64,000 bases of DNA, taken from contig NZ_BMYZ01000002.1 of assembly GCF_014652535.1 (NCBI RefSeq), positions 676,811-740,810 of the forward strand. The letters run 5' to 3'. A program made the translations under genes and the position numbers. The DNA comes from Cellvibrio zantedeschiae. Lineage in GTDB: Bacteria > Pseudomonadota > Gammaproteobacteria > Pseudomonadales > Cellvibrionaceae. A model generated the notes under the pieces. That model was not told where the DNA came from and did no database searches. It saw nothing but the letters and a program-made list of their open reading frames with translations. This document shows, one piece after another, positions 45,003-53,924 of this stretch; positions within the stretch are counted from its first letter, which is position 1; each line of letters begins with the position of its first letter.

Positions 45003-47879
45003 ATGAATGCAGAAATACAATTCAAGCGTAAGCTTTTGCCTGCCTGTATGGCACTAGCGACTCTGTCCTTTGGTCTTCAGGCCTTCGCACAGGAAAAAGC
45101 AGATGACACCGCAGTTACAGAGGTAACTGTTACAGGTTCACGTATTGTTTCGAGTAGCTTTACACAGCCTACTCCAACAACTTCAATGACTGTTGAAGAT
45201 ATTCAAAAGTCTGCACAGCCCAACGTATTCGCGGCTATTGCTCAATTGCCATCATTGCAAGGTAGCGCCAGTACTCAGGCGATGACCTACAGTACCAGTA
45301 GTGGTTTGCAAGGGTTGAGCTCTTTCGGTCTCCGCGGCTTGGGTACTATCCGCACCTTGACATTGTTGGATGGTCAACGTGTTGTTGGCGCTAACGTGAC
45401 TGGCGTTACCGACGTAAGCCAGTTCCCACAATTGTTGATCAAGAGCGTAGATGTGGTAACCGGTGGTGCTTCTGCATCTTACGGTTCTGACGCTGTTGGT
45501 GGTGTGGTGAACTTCATTACCGATAAACGCTTTGAGGGCGTGAAAGGTAATATCCAGGCTGGTCAATCAACCTACGCTGACAACGAAGGTGTTCTCGGTC
45601 AAATCGCGTGGGGCGGTAGTTTCATGGATGACAGATTGCACATTCAATTGAGCGGTGAACACGGTAAAGAAGACGGTATTCCGCCAGGTGATTTCGGTTT
45701 GGAAGGTCCAGGTGGTCGTGATTGGTACACCGGTGCTGAAATTGCAAACCGTCAAATTAGTGAAACTACTGACGGCAAGCCACAACGTTATTTGATAGAC
45801 CGTGCGCAAAATAATCAATATGCGAAATATGGTTTGATTACCGCTGGCCCTTTGAAAGGTATAGCTTTTGGTGAAAACGGTGAGCCATACCAGTTCCAAT
45901 ACGGTAAAAACTGTATTTCTAACCTCTGTGAAGGTGGTGATTTAAGCGGTTTGAACAGCGGTGGCAAAAGCTTGGCATCGGCTATTGAGCGTAACGTAGG
46001 CTATGCCCGTATTGGTTTCGATGTGGACGAAAACAACGAAATTTACGCCACTATCAACAAGGCGCGTGTTACGTCAGTTAACTACCCAATTTTGGGTGCG
46101 GCTAAAAACGCTAACTTGACCATGCAGTGCGACAACCCTTATCTACCTGCTTCCGTTAAAGCAGCTTGCGCGGCTAACAACATTACTTCATTCCAATACG
46201 GTACTGTGAACGCGCAAATCGAACCGCGCCAAAACGTTCACCCAGTGCGTGAGCAAGAGCGTATCGTAGTAGGTGCTAACGGCAAGTTCAGTGCATTTGA
46301 TACTGACTGGAGTTATGACACTTATTATCAATACGGCAGAAACGTAACTGACCTTAAAGTTCACGACATTATGCTGAATAACCGCTACAACGCGGCTATT
46401 GATGCCGTCGCTGGGCCAAACGGTACTATCGTTTGTCGCAACACTGCGGCGCGAGCAGCCGGCTGTGTGCCAATGAACATTTTTGGCAACGTAGCACCGT
46501 CAGCAGCTTCTTACGCTTATGTATTCCCGGAAAATGGCCCGCATCAGCATTCTCCACAAATGCAAAACGTAGCCAGCTTCAACATTTCGGGTGAGCCATT
46601 CTCTTCATGGGCGGGCCCAATCGGTATCGCGACTGGTTTGGAATACCGTAAAGAGCAGTACATCGTAACAGGTGATCCATACGGTAACGGTAACCGTCCA
46701 GAAAGCCCAAATAACGCGGATTATCCAGCTGACCCAGTGTTAACAAACCCAATTGGTAACCACTGGTTTGCAGGTAACTATCACTGGGCTAAAGGCGAGT
46801 ACGACGTAAAAGAAGCTTACCTTGAAGCAAACGTGCCCATTCTCGATTCCGATACCATGGGTGAAGCTAACGTCAACATGGCGGTTCGCGGTACTGATTA
46901 CAGTACTGCAGGTAATGTAGATACCTGGAAGCTGGGTGCAACCTGGAAAACGCCTGTAAGCGGTCTTCGTTTCCGTGCGGTAAGCTCAAAAGACGTTCGT
47001 GCACCAAACTTGAGTGAACTGTTTGCTGCCGAGGTTGTGATTAACGGTACCGTTAACTACAACGGTACCAATATCACTGTTCAGCAACGCACCGTGGGTA
47101 ACCCTGATCTACGTGTAGAAGAAGCGCGCAACAACGAGTTTGGTATTGTTCTTTCTCAACCAGATTGGGCGCCAGGCTTGAGCCTTTCTTTCGACTATTT
47201 CGATATCAAAGTTGACGACGTAATCGGTACTCTGGGCGCTCAACAAGAAGTTGATTTGTGTAAAGAAGGTAACCAAGATCTGTGTAAAGCCATGTTGCTG
47301 ACTAGTACTGTGCCGAACACCAACTACGTTCGCCTGCAGCCGTTTAACCTGGCAACTATGCACACTAAAGGTTATGACATTGAAGCGTCTTACCGTATGA
47401 CTATTGGTGATGGCACTTTGACCTTGCGTGCGTTGGGAACCCACAATATCAGCTTCATCACTGAATCTGGTCTACCGAATACCATTCCTACCGATGCGGC
47501 AGGTGTGAACGTTGGTAGTACTCCAGATTGGAAAGTAATGGCTGTTCAAAGCTGGGATACCGACAAATGGGGTGTTAGCTTGACCGAACACTGGATCAGC
47601 GATGGTGTTTTCAACAACGAAGTGATTGTGTGTCAAACTGGCTGCCCAGTGAGTACAGTTACTCATCCGACAGCAGCATTCAACCATATGGACGGCACCT
47701 TGCGTTTCGATTTGGGTGCTAACTACAAGTTGACTGACAACTTTACTCTGTACGGCAAGATCGACAACTTGTTGAATAAAGATCCAGCTGTATCACCTGG
47801 TACAGGTACTGTTGCTAACCCAATGATTTATGATTTGATTGGTCGTATGTATCGCGTAGGTTTGCGCTTCCAGTTCTAA
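45003..47879 (+). CDS. TonB-dependent outer-membrane receptor
   Basis: The 958-aa receptor has a signal peptide (LPACMALATLSFGLQAFAQE), a plug domain starting EVTVTGSRI and containing SFGLRGLGTIRTLTLLDGQRV and YGSDAVGGVVNFIT, and a long barrel ending YRVGLRFQF with a terminal Phe. It belongs to the large-plug class common in polysaccharide-using gammaproteobacteria (Caulobacter/Xanthomonas-like), which often import oligosaccharides. The start at 45003 has GGAG 9 nt upstream. An ATG at 44998 is out of frame and stops at once. The leader holds two copies of a palindromic motif and a hairpin, pointing to regulated expression. Confidence 0.92.
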   Translation: MNAEIQFKRKLLPACMALATLSFGLQAFAQEKADDTAVTEVTVTGSRIVSSSFTQPTPTTSMTVEDIQKSAQPNVFAAIAQLPSLQGSASTQAMTYSTSSGLQGLSSFGLRGLGTIRTLTLLDGQRVVGANVTGVTDVSQFPQLLIKSVDVVTGGASASYGSDAVGGVVNFITDKRFEGVKGNIQAGQSTYADNEGVLGQIAWGGSFMDDRLHIQLSGEHGKEDGIPPGDFGLEGPGGRDWYTGAEIANRQISETTDGKPQRYLIDRAQNNQYAKYGLITAGPLKGIAFGENGEPYQFQYGKNCISNLCEGGDLSGLNSGGKSLASAIERNVGYARIGFDVDENNEIYATINKARVTSVNYPILGAAKNANLTMQCDNPYLPASVKAACAANNITSFQYGTVNAQIEPRQNVHPVREQERIVVGANGKFSAFDTDWSYDTYYQYGRNVTDLKVHDIMLNNRYNAAIDAVAGPNGTIVCRNTAARAAGCVPMNIFGNVAPSAASYAYVFPENGPHQHSPQMQNVASFNISGEPFSSWAGPIGIATGLEYRKEQYIVTGDPYGNGNRPESPNNADYPADPVLTNPIGNHWFAGNYHWAKGEYDVKEAYLEANVPILDSDTMGEANVNMAVRGTDYSTAGNVDTWKLGATWKTPVSGLRFRAVSSKDVRAPNLSELFAAEVVINGTVNYNGTNITVQQRTVGNPDLRVEEARNNEFGIVLSQPDWAPGLSLSFDYFDIKVDDVIGTLGAQQEVDLCKEGNQDLCKAMLLTSTVPNTNYVRLQPFNLATMHTKGYDIEASYRMTIGDGTLTLRALGTHNISFITESGLPNTIPTDAAGVNVGSTPDWKVMAVQSWDTDKWGVSLTEHWISDGVFNNEVIVCQTGCPVSTVTHPTAAFNHMDGTLRFDLGANYKLTDNFTLYGKIDNLLNKDPAVSPGTGTVANPMIYDLIGRMYRVGLRFQF

Positions 47880-47927
47880 TTGCAAACCAACAGGTCTCAC
47901 TTAAGGAAGATGAGGCTAGATAAATCC

Positions 47928-47967
47928 AAATCGCCATCTTTGTAAAAAGGTGGCGATTTTTTTTTTG
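47928..47967 (+). terminator. Intrinsic terminator after the TonB receptor
   Basis: The stem AAATCGCCA/TGGCGATTT with a loop of about 14 nt is followed by a T-run of ten. It closes the receptor gene as a single-gene transcript. Confidence 0.9.
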
Positions 47968-48107
47968 CCTATTTAACCTTATGGATAACCGAGCTATACA
48001 TAGATGAATAACCCCCATACCGCCATAGGTATGTTGTAAGCAGTCTGCTCGCGGCACAATGTTTCCAAGCACCAGTAATCTTCTGGTTGCTCACATAAGG
48101 AAACTCT

Positions 48108-48497
48108 ATGCGTATTGTAATTTTCATAATCCTTTTACTAACTCTAGTCGCGTGCTTTCCAAATAACCCTGTAAAAATGTCGATGACTGCCAATCCCTTA
48201 CCTAATACGCCTGAGGTGGTTGCGGCGGGTAAAAACCTGTTCGAACAACATTGCCAGTTATGTCACGGCAGTGAAGGGCGCGGCGATGGTGTTGCGGCGT
48301 CGAGTCTGGCTTCAAAGCCGGCTAATTTGCGCCAATTGAAAAACAAGCCCGAAGGTTTGATTGCGATGAGAATTAAAGCGGGTACAAGTGTTATGCCAGC
48401 GTGGAAAAATATATTGAAGGAAGACGAAATTTGGCAGCTCACTCGTTATATAAAAACTATTTCACAACAAGAGGCACAAGCCGGTTCTAATCATTAA
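48108..48497 (+). CDS. Cytochrome c lipoprotein (class I)
   Basis: The 129-aa protein has a lipoprotein signal (IVIFIILLLTLVAC, lipobox LVAC) and a monoheme c domain with CQLCH at about residue 47 and a likely axial methionine in TSVMPAWK. The pattern EVVAAGKNLFEQHCQLCHG and DEIWQLTRYIKTI is of the CccA/cbb3-subunit-like group. It is probably anchored in a membrane facing the periplasm and passes electrons; the partner oxidase or dehydrogenase is not in the window. AAGGAAA precedes the ATG. Confidence 0.88.
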   Translation: MRIVIFIILLLTLVACFPNNPVKMSMTANPLPNTPEVVAAGKNLFEQHCQLCHGSEGRGDGVAASSLASKPANLRQLKNKPEGLIAMRIKAGTSVMPAWKNILKEDEIWQLTRYIKTISQQEAQAGSNH

Positions 48498-48578
48498 GGG
48501 GGAAATGTTGAATATTTCTAGCGCCTGTTAAAAGCCCTGCCTACACTTTACAGACTAGGGTTGGGCGAGGAATTAGAT

Positions 48579-49661
48579 ATGACAGAACGTCAAAAAATAT
48601 TAGTCGTCGACGATGACAAAACCTGGCAAGCTTTTTTACTGGCGAGCTTGCAGGATAAGTACAATGTTGTGGCTGCATACGATGGTGCTATAGGGTTGAA
48701 ACTGGCGCGTGAATGGCGGCCAGATATGATTTTTCTCGACATAGAAATGCCTGTCAAAAACGGTTATCAAGTTTGCGCTGAGCTCAAAGCCGACCCAGAA
48801 CTCCGTGATATTCCCGTGATTTTCCTGTCAGCGAAATCCAGTCTGCAAGAAAAAATTGCTGGCTTTCAGCTAGGGGCGGATGATTACCTTATCAAACCTT
48901 GTGAAGCGGAATTGCTCAACGCCAAAGCCGCGCGAAGCGTGCAACTTTATCGCGAAAAAAAGACCCTTGATGAAAAAGCCACTGGTGCCCAGGTGCTCGC
49001 ATTTGAAGCTATGAATAGCAGTGCGGATTTAGGTCGGTCCGTGCGTTTTGCCGAACGAACTTACGCCATGGACAGCTTTGATAAGTTAGCCGAAGGTTTG
49101 TTCCAGACTATGGCGGAATTCGGATTGGAAACCTCAGTTATGTTTATGGGCGATTCTGGCCCGCAGTTTTATTCTCACAACAAATACGAATTGTCTCTCC
49201 TTGAAAAAGATATGTTTTTGGCGATTCATCAGGAAGGGCGATTCTGCGATTTTGGCCATCGTACCTTTTGCAACTTCAAGCGCGTATCCTTATTGATTAA
49301 AAATATGCCCGAGTCAGACCCTGAGCGCTATGGAAGAATCAAAGATGCTGTTCCATGGATACTAGGCACTGTCGACGGGAAGGTGGGCGCACTGAGTGCG
49401 CAAATGGCTCTGGTTGCGCAGCACCAATACGTATCTGAATCCATCTCAGTCTTGTCTACCGATTTACATAAAGCATTGGATATAGTGGATCAGGCTGAAT
49501 TGGGTAACGCAAAGGCGCTGTTAGTTTCTTCATTAGCGTTATTAGACGGCATGAAAAAGGAGCAGGAGCGAATCCAGGCATTGTTGACCAGCAGTTCTAA
49601 CCAAGGCTCAAATACGGAGCTCGCTGACGAAATTTTCTCCAGCGACGTTGATTTTTTCTAG
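48579..49661 (+). CDS. Response regulator with unassigned C-terminal domain
   Basis: The 360-aa protein has a receiver domain (residues 5-125) with acidic pocket VVDDD, phospho-acceptor Asp54 in FLDIEMP, SAKSS and the lysine in YLIKP. The C-terminal 220 residues match no output domain I know. They contain a cysteine pair (GRFCDFGHRTFCNF) and a helical end. No histidine kinase is adjacent. GGCGAGGAA lies before the ATG at 48579. It could be an output partner for the orphan phytochrome kinase 16 kb away, but that is a guess. Confidence 0.8.
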   Translation: MTERQKILVVDDDKTWQAFLLASLQDKYNVVAAYDGAIGLKLAREWRPDMIFLDIEMPVKNGYQVCAELKADPELRDIPVIFLSAKSSLQEKIAGFQLGADDYLIKPCEAELLNAKAARSVQLYREKKTLDEKATGAQVLAFEAMNSSADLGRSVRFAERTYAMDSFDKLAEGLFQTMAEFGLETSVMFMGDSGPQFYSHNKYELSLLEKDMFLAIHQEGRFCDFGHRTFCNFKRVSLLIKNMPESDPERYGRIKDAVPWILGTVDGKVGALSAQMALVAQHQYVSESISVLSTDLHKALDIVDQAELGNAKALLVSSLALLDGMKKEQERIQALLTSSSNQGSNTELADEIFSSDVDFF

Positions 49662-49700
49662 CCGATCACATTTTTTAAAAATGTGTGTTGGGAAATGTAA

Positions 49701-49737
49701 AAAGCACCATTTGCAATTGGCACTGGTGCTTTTTTTT
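49701..49737 (+). terminator. Intrinsic terminator after the response regulator
   Basis: The stem AAAGCACCA/TGGTGCTTT has a 14-nt loop and the T-run continues for eight bases. Ten bases after it another copy of the TAGCGCAA motif begins. Confidence 0.88.
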
Positions 49738-49747
49738 GATATTGTCC

Positions 49748-49761
49748 TGTTAGCGCAATCA
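49748..49761. promoter_or_regulatory. Palindromic motif TGTTAGCGCAATCA, copy 3
   Basis: This copy differs from copy 1 at two positions and is preceded by the same TTTTTTTTGATATTGT lead-in. It opens the gene-poor stretch 49662-50143. Confidence 0.5.
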
Positions 49762-49870
49762 TTGTATTCGTGCAATATTGTTGGCTAAGTGTTTTGTATG
49801 ACTTCCCCTTGTAAATTGACTAACTTTTTAAGTCGAAATACACGTTGCTATTAAGGAAATTGTAACGATT

Positions 49871-49911
49871 AACGGGCTTGGCAACAGGAAGTTATTACGG
49901 CTCGTTTTTTT
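49871..49911 (+). terminator. Attenuator-like hairpin in the 49.7-50.1 kb unit
   Basis: AACGGGCT (49871-49878) can pair with GGCTCGTT (49899-49906) using two G-U pairs, and T7 follows. The position, ten bases before motif copy 4, repeats the layout in the TonB-receptor leader. Confidence 0.4.
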
Positions 49912-49920
49912 ATTAAGATA

Positions 49921-49934
49921 TGGTTGCGCAAACA
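49921..49934. promoter_or_regulatory. Palindromic motif TGGTTGCGCAAACA, copy 4
   Basis: This copy lies 173 nt after copy 3, compared with 176 nt between copies 1 and 2. A 19-codon reading frame starts 30 nt downstream, and a strong terminator ends the unit at 50103. Confidence 0.5.
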
Positions 49935-49963
49935 GATCGCACTGAAATGCCAGCGAGCGGTTT

Positions 49964-50023
49964 ATGTTGCAAATGAGTGATCTTCCAGAATTGATATTGG
50001 CCGCGAAGGCGACCAACAGTTAA
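49964..50023 (+). CDS. Possible 19-residue peptide
   Basis: The frame encodes MLQMSDLPELILAAKATNS. A weak GAG-containing ribosome site lies about 8 nt upstream. It occupies the place, relative to motif copy 4, that the TonB receptor start holds relative to copy 2. Such a short frame can arise by chance. It may be a leader peptide, a small protein or an unused frame inside a small RNA. Confidence 0.25.
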   Translation: MLQMSDLPELILAAKATNS

Positions 50024-50077
50024 AGCTTGGGTGTACCCCAAGACCTCAAAAGAATCCCTAACGGGGTTGCACGTTTG

Positions 50078-50103
50078 GCGGGCCGAGAGGCCCGCTTTTT
50101 TTT
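50078..50103 (+). terminator. Strong plus-strand terminator without an upstream gene
   Basis: The stem GCGGGCC/GGCCCGC has a GAGA loop and is followed by T8. It has the polarity of a plus-strand transcript, and the gene to its right is on the minus strand. A second hairpin, CTTGGG/CCCAAG (50026-50042), lies upstream. The arrangement suggests a small RNA or short transcript. Confidence 0.88.
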
Positions 50104-50143
50104 GCCTTAAACTTGACTAGCTAACTCAGATGACTTGATCAAA

Positions 50144-52312
50144 TCACTTTGGACGAATATCGACAAAGTTGCTGTATATCCCATTTTTATCAAATGCCGC
50201 GATTTGAAAGATATAGTCTCCCTCCAGCCAAGTGAAATTGTATTGGCTAGTCCAAGCATCATTAATTGTGATGTAGGTGTAACTGGCGGCGCTCGCTAAC
50301 TTATACCGAATTTCATAACCCCCTACTTCTGTAATGTCTAGAAGATTGCCGTTTTCTCGCTGACTAGGCGCATCCCAACTTAATCCCACTGGACCCTTCA
50401 CCGTAACGGCGACGTTGGTGGTAGTTGGGGATGAACTACTTGAGCTTGTAACGGTGGATGGAGATGAGCTTGATGAGCTCGAAGAGCTTGCCGGGGTGGA
50501 TGTGCTTATGCTTGATGCTGCAGATGAGGCTTGTGAACTGGAGGAGGCCGTGCTTGTTACGGGTTCAATTTTAAACCAATTTAGGTTAAATCCTCCGATA
50601 ATCGCGTTAATACCGAAATTATGTTTTCCGGCAGGAAGTTGGATTACGCGTTCTACATTTGCCCATTGTTGCCAGCCTCCCGTTTTAGCCACAGGAATGG
50701 TGTCGTAAATTTTGGTTGTTCCTGCTTCGCTTAGGGTAAAGCTTCCTCCTCCATTAGGGCTAGCGACTCTATAGGTGATTTTATAATTTCCCGTTGTAGG
50801 AATTGATACGTCCACGTTGTAGTAAACCATCCAATCCAGAGCATCAATGTTACCGGTGTCTTGGCCACCGCCAACATCAGTTGTCGATTCGTTCCAAACT
50901 CCTTTCATAGCGGAATAGTTTTCAGCTTGAATCGTGAGTGCTGTTTGGGATGCAATTGGTTCGATTTTAAACCAATTAATATTGAACCCACCTACTTCTG
51001 CAAGAAGTTTAAAGCTGTGTGCACCTTGGGTTAAAGATACTGTCCGTGTTACATCGGTCCACGTTTGCCAACCGCCGGTGAGGGGAATAGATATGGTATC
51101 TAATGTTGCCTCTGTGCCAGATTCCTTGAGCGCAAGACGCCCGGTTGAATTTGGACTTGCGACTCGCATAGTTATTTTATAAAGGCCCGTAGTGGGAATG
51201 TTAACTTTGGTGTTCGCATAAGACATCCAGTCGCCTGTATCTATATTGCCTGTATCTTTTCCTCCGCCAACGTCAGCTGTCGGTTCATTCCAGACGCCAC
51301 TCATACTTGTATAATTTTCAGCCTCAATTATCCATGGCGGCACGCTGGCTACACTTGCTGTACTAGAACTTGTGGATGACGCAGCGGTACTAGTGTTTGA
51401 ACTTGTGGATGACGTAGCGGTATTAATATTTGAGCTTATAGATGACGCGGCGCTACTTGTTTTTGAGCTGGCTGACGATGCCGTGCTGCTAGGGACAGAA
51501 CTGATGGAGGAGGCGGTACTGCTGGTGGCACTTGGTGCTGTAGATGAGGCCGCGCTCGACGATACTGTTGACGCGCTCACCAGCTCAATTTTAAACCAGT
51601 TAAGATTAAATCCTCCCGCTATTGCTACGAGCTTAAAGCTATGACTACCTTGCGCTAAGGTAACCGTTCTAGTCACGTCAACCCAAGTTTGCCAACCTCC
51701 TGTTATAGGGAGTGGAACTGTATCCAGGATTGCTTCAGTGCTTGCCTCTTTCAACGCTAAAATGCCAGCTTTATTTAAGCTAGCTACGCGATAAGTGATT
51801 TTATAGGTTCCTGTAGCTGGAATATCAACCGGTGAATTTGTATACGACATCCAATCAGCCGTATCTATATTGCCGGTGTCCTTGCCCCCTCCCACGTCAG
51901 TGGTAGATTCATTCCAGACTCCCCCCATGGTTGCGTAGTTTTCGGCTTGAATGATAACTGGATTGAAATTTGTTGACGCGCTACTGCTCTTTGAGGAGGA
52001 TGAAACGGTTTGTGCACTCGCACCCGTTGGTGCAAAAACCATAAATGGAGCGCATAACGCCATTGCGATGGATACATGGCGTAAACGCTGTTGCCAGTTC
52101 AGTCCGCGTTTTAATTCGAGTTGATCAATAAACCCAAATTCAACCAAAATCTCACCGATCATTACGCCTTTTGGCGCTTTTGCATCGGTTACGTTAAATA
52201 AGCGATTTCGTTTGGTTTGTTCATGGGTGGCTATCGCCAGCTGTTCAGGTGTAATAAGTCCTTTGCTGACGAGAATCTCACCTAAACGAGTTGATTCTTT
52301 TTTCTTAAACAT
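50144..52312 (-). CDS. MshEN-like domain fused to three CBM6 modules and an Fn3-like domain
   Basis: The 722-aa protein begins with two 24-residue repeats (9-32, starting RLGEILVSKGLI; 51-74, starting MIGEILVEFGFI). They match the MshEN c-di-GMP-binding signature (RLG..L...G.I....L...L..Q) and are separated by 18 residues. A basic then hydrophobic segment (77-100, ending TGASA) follows and resembles a signal peptide or anchor. Next come three CBM6-type modules (about 118-245, 327-452, 459-585; each has AENY, DVGGGxDTGNID and GGFNxNWFKIE), joined by a long serine linker and followed by an Fn3-like domain (632-721). No catalytic domain is visible. The ATG at 52312 is preferred to GTG at 52324. 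A c-di-GMP-controlled surface polysaccharide adhesin is one reading. Confidence 0.85.
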   Translation of the reverse strand: MFKKKESTRLGEILVSKGLITPEQLAIATHEQTKRNRLFNVTDAKAPKGVMIGEILVEFGFIDQLELKRGLNWQQRLRHVSIAMALCAPFMVFAPTGASAQTVSSSSKSSSASTNFNPVIIQAENYATMGGVWNESTTDVGGGKDTGNIDTADWMSYTNSPVDIPATGTYKITYRVASLNKAGILALKEASTEAILDTVPLPITGGWQTWVDVTRTVTLAQGSHSFKLVAIAGGFNLNWFKIELVSASTVSSSAASSTAPSATSSTASSISSVPSSTASSASSKTSSAASSISSNINTATSSTSSNTSTAASSTSSSTASVASVPPWIIEAENYTSMSGVWNEPTADVGGGKDTGNIDTGDWMSYANTKVNIPTTGLYKITMRVASPNSTGRLALKESGTEATLDTISIPLTGGWQTWTDVTRTVSLTQGAHSFKLLAEVGGFNINWFKIEPIASQTALTIQAENYSAMKGVWNESTTDVGGGQDTGNIDALDWMVYYNVDVSIPTTGNYKITYRVASPNGGGSFTLSEAGTTKIYDTIPVAKTGGWQQWANVERVIQLPAGKHNFGINAIIGGFNLNWFKIEPVTSTASSSSQASSAASSISTSTPASSSSSSSSSPSTVTSSSSSSPTTTNVAVTVKGPVGLSWDAPSQRENGNLLDITEVGGYEIRYKLASAASYTYITINDAWTSQYNFTWLEGDYIFQIAAFDKNGIYSNFVDIRPK

Positions 52313-52545
52313 GGTATCCCCCACGTCTTAATAAAATCATCCTGTAAAAAAGGTATCGGAATTGGATCAGAAGCAACTACAAGTGTAAGAGATATTTGTG
52401 CGGAAGGAGTTAAATAGACGTTGGTAAATAGCAATATTTTGAAATGGTAATTTTTTTGTTTATACGCATTTAAGAATAATAAAAAGCTTATTAGCGCTTT
52501 AATCGTTTTTAAATAGTTTTTTGGTATTTAAATTATTTTTTATAA

Positions 52546-52579
52546 AACCGCAAAAAATACTCCCTTATTTTTTGCGGTT
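52546..52579 (-). terminator. Terminator downstream of hemL
   Basis: A perfect 14-bp stem starts AACCGCAAAAAATA, has a 6-nt loop, and is followed by T4 on the minus strand. It ends the hemL-side transcript. The rest of the gap 52313-52617 is AT rich and must hold the promoter of the CBM6 protein gene. Confidence 0.8.
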
Positions 52580-52617
52580 AACATACAAGAAAATTATGAC
52601 AAACTTATGGCTTTAGG

Positions 52618-53907
52618 TTAGCCAGCGATAAGTTCAGCAAAAACTTCTTTAGCTGCTTGCAGGGTGTTTTGGATGTCTTCGTCAGTATGTGCGCCAGACA
52701 TAAAGCCTGCTTCATAAGAGGCGGGCGCTAAATACACGCCACGTTTTAGTAATCCGTGGAAAAATTTATTGAAGAGTGGGATATCACAAGCCATAACCTG
52801 TTTGAAGTTGGTAATTTTTTTCTCGCTGGTAAAAAAGAAACCAAACATGCTGCCCACGTGATTTGTTGTAAAGGGGATGCCTGCTTCATCGGCCAGTTTT
52901 TGTAAACCTTCCACCAATTGTGTGGTACGTGCGCTCAGGTTTTTATAGAAGTCAGATTGCTCTAATAGCTCTAATGTTTTTAATCCAGCAGCCATAGCAA
53001 CCGGGTTGCCCGACAAGGTGCCCGCCTGATAAACCGGGCCGGACGGAGCAATCATTTGCATAACATCGCGACGTCCACCAAATGCGCCAACCGGCATTCC
53101 ACCGCCAATCACTTTGCCTAAAGTAATAATATCGGCTTTGATATTGTAGTGAGCTTGCGCACCTTTGTGGCCGACGCGGAAACCGGTCATCACTTCATCG
53201 AAAATTAACAAGGCGCCAGATTGATCACACACTTCACGCAAGCATTCTAAAAATCCGGGAATAGGTGGCACGCAGTTCATATTGCCTACTACTGGCTCGA
53301 CAATAATGCAGGCAATTTCATTGCCATGATTGGAAAAATAATTGCGTACTTGCTGGATGTTGTTGTAGTCAAGAGTGATTGTGTGCTCTGCCAAAACGGC
53401 GGGTACTCCGGGCGAACTGGGTACACCTAAGGTGAGTGCGCCTGAGCCTGCCTTAATTAGCAAAGAATCTGAGTGGCCGTGGTAGCAGCCTTCAAATTTT
53501 ACAATTTTGTCGCGTTTGGTAAATGCGCGTGCCAAACGAATTGCGCTCATGGTTGCTTCTGTGCCTGAACTAACAAAACGTACCATGTCCATATTGGGAA
53601 TAAGCGAGCACAGTTTTTCTGCCAGTGTTGTTTCTCGTTCAGTTGGCGCACCAAAACTTAAACCAAATTTCGCTGTTTCAATAACAGCATTAATGACTTC
53701 CGGGTGGGCGTGACCGAGCACCATTGGTCCCCAGGATTGCACATAATCAACGTAGCGTTTTCCATCGGCATCCCATACATAAGCACCTTGCGCTTTTTCA
53801 AAAAATATTGGTGTGCCACCGACGGAGCGAAAAGCGCGTACGGGTGAGTTAACACCACCGGGAATGTAATGCTGTGCTTGGGAAAATAATTCTTCGGAGC
53901 GAGACAT
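52618..53907 (-). CDS. hemL: Glutamate-1-semialdehyde 2,1-aminomutase HemL
   Basis: HemL makes 5-aminolevulinate from glutamate-1-semialdehyde in C5-pathway heme synthesis. The 429-aa class III PLP enzyme shows the family start [34 protein letters not shown], the aspartate in [13 protein letters not shown] and the PLP lysine in [18 protein letters not shown]. It is followed in the opposite coordinate direction by thiE, 17 nt upstream, and hemJ, so heme genes cluster here. Confidence 0.96.
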   Translation of the reverse strand: MSRSEELFSQAQHYIPGGVNSPVRAFRSVGGTPIFFEKAQGAYVWDADGKRYVDYVQSWGPMVLGHAHPEVINAVIETAKFGLSFGAPTERETTLAEKLCSLIPNMDMVRFVSSGTEATMSAIRLARAFTKRDKIVKFEGCYHGHSDSLLIKAGSGALTLGVPSSPGVPAVLAEHTITLDYNNIQQVRNYFSNHGNEIACIIVEPVVGNMNCVPPIPGFLECLREVCDQSGALLIFDEVMTGFRVGHKGAQAHYNIKADIITLGKVIGGGMPVGAFGGRRDVMQMIAPSGPVYQAGTLSGNPVAMAAGLKTLELLEQSDFYKNLSARTTQLVEGLQKLADEAGIPFTTNHVGSMFGFFFTSEKKITNFKQVMACDIPLFNKFFHGLLKRGVYLAPASYEAGFMSGAHTDEDIQNTLQAAKEVFAELIAG

Positions 53908-53924
53908 GGTTAAATCCTGTGAAA

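Noticed and set aside
45252..45566. Antisense frames within the TonB receptor gene
   Set aside because: They lack ribosome sites and any family resemblance, and lie inside a well supported coding region.
51372..51644. Plus-strand frame rich in Val, Leu, Asp and Glu opposite the CBM6 protein
   Set aside because: It is the antisense of the serine linkers; low-complexity frames in such places are expected.
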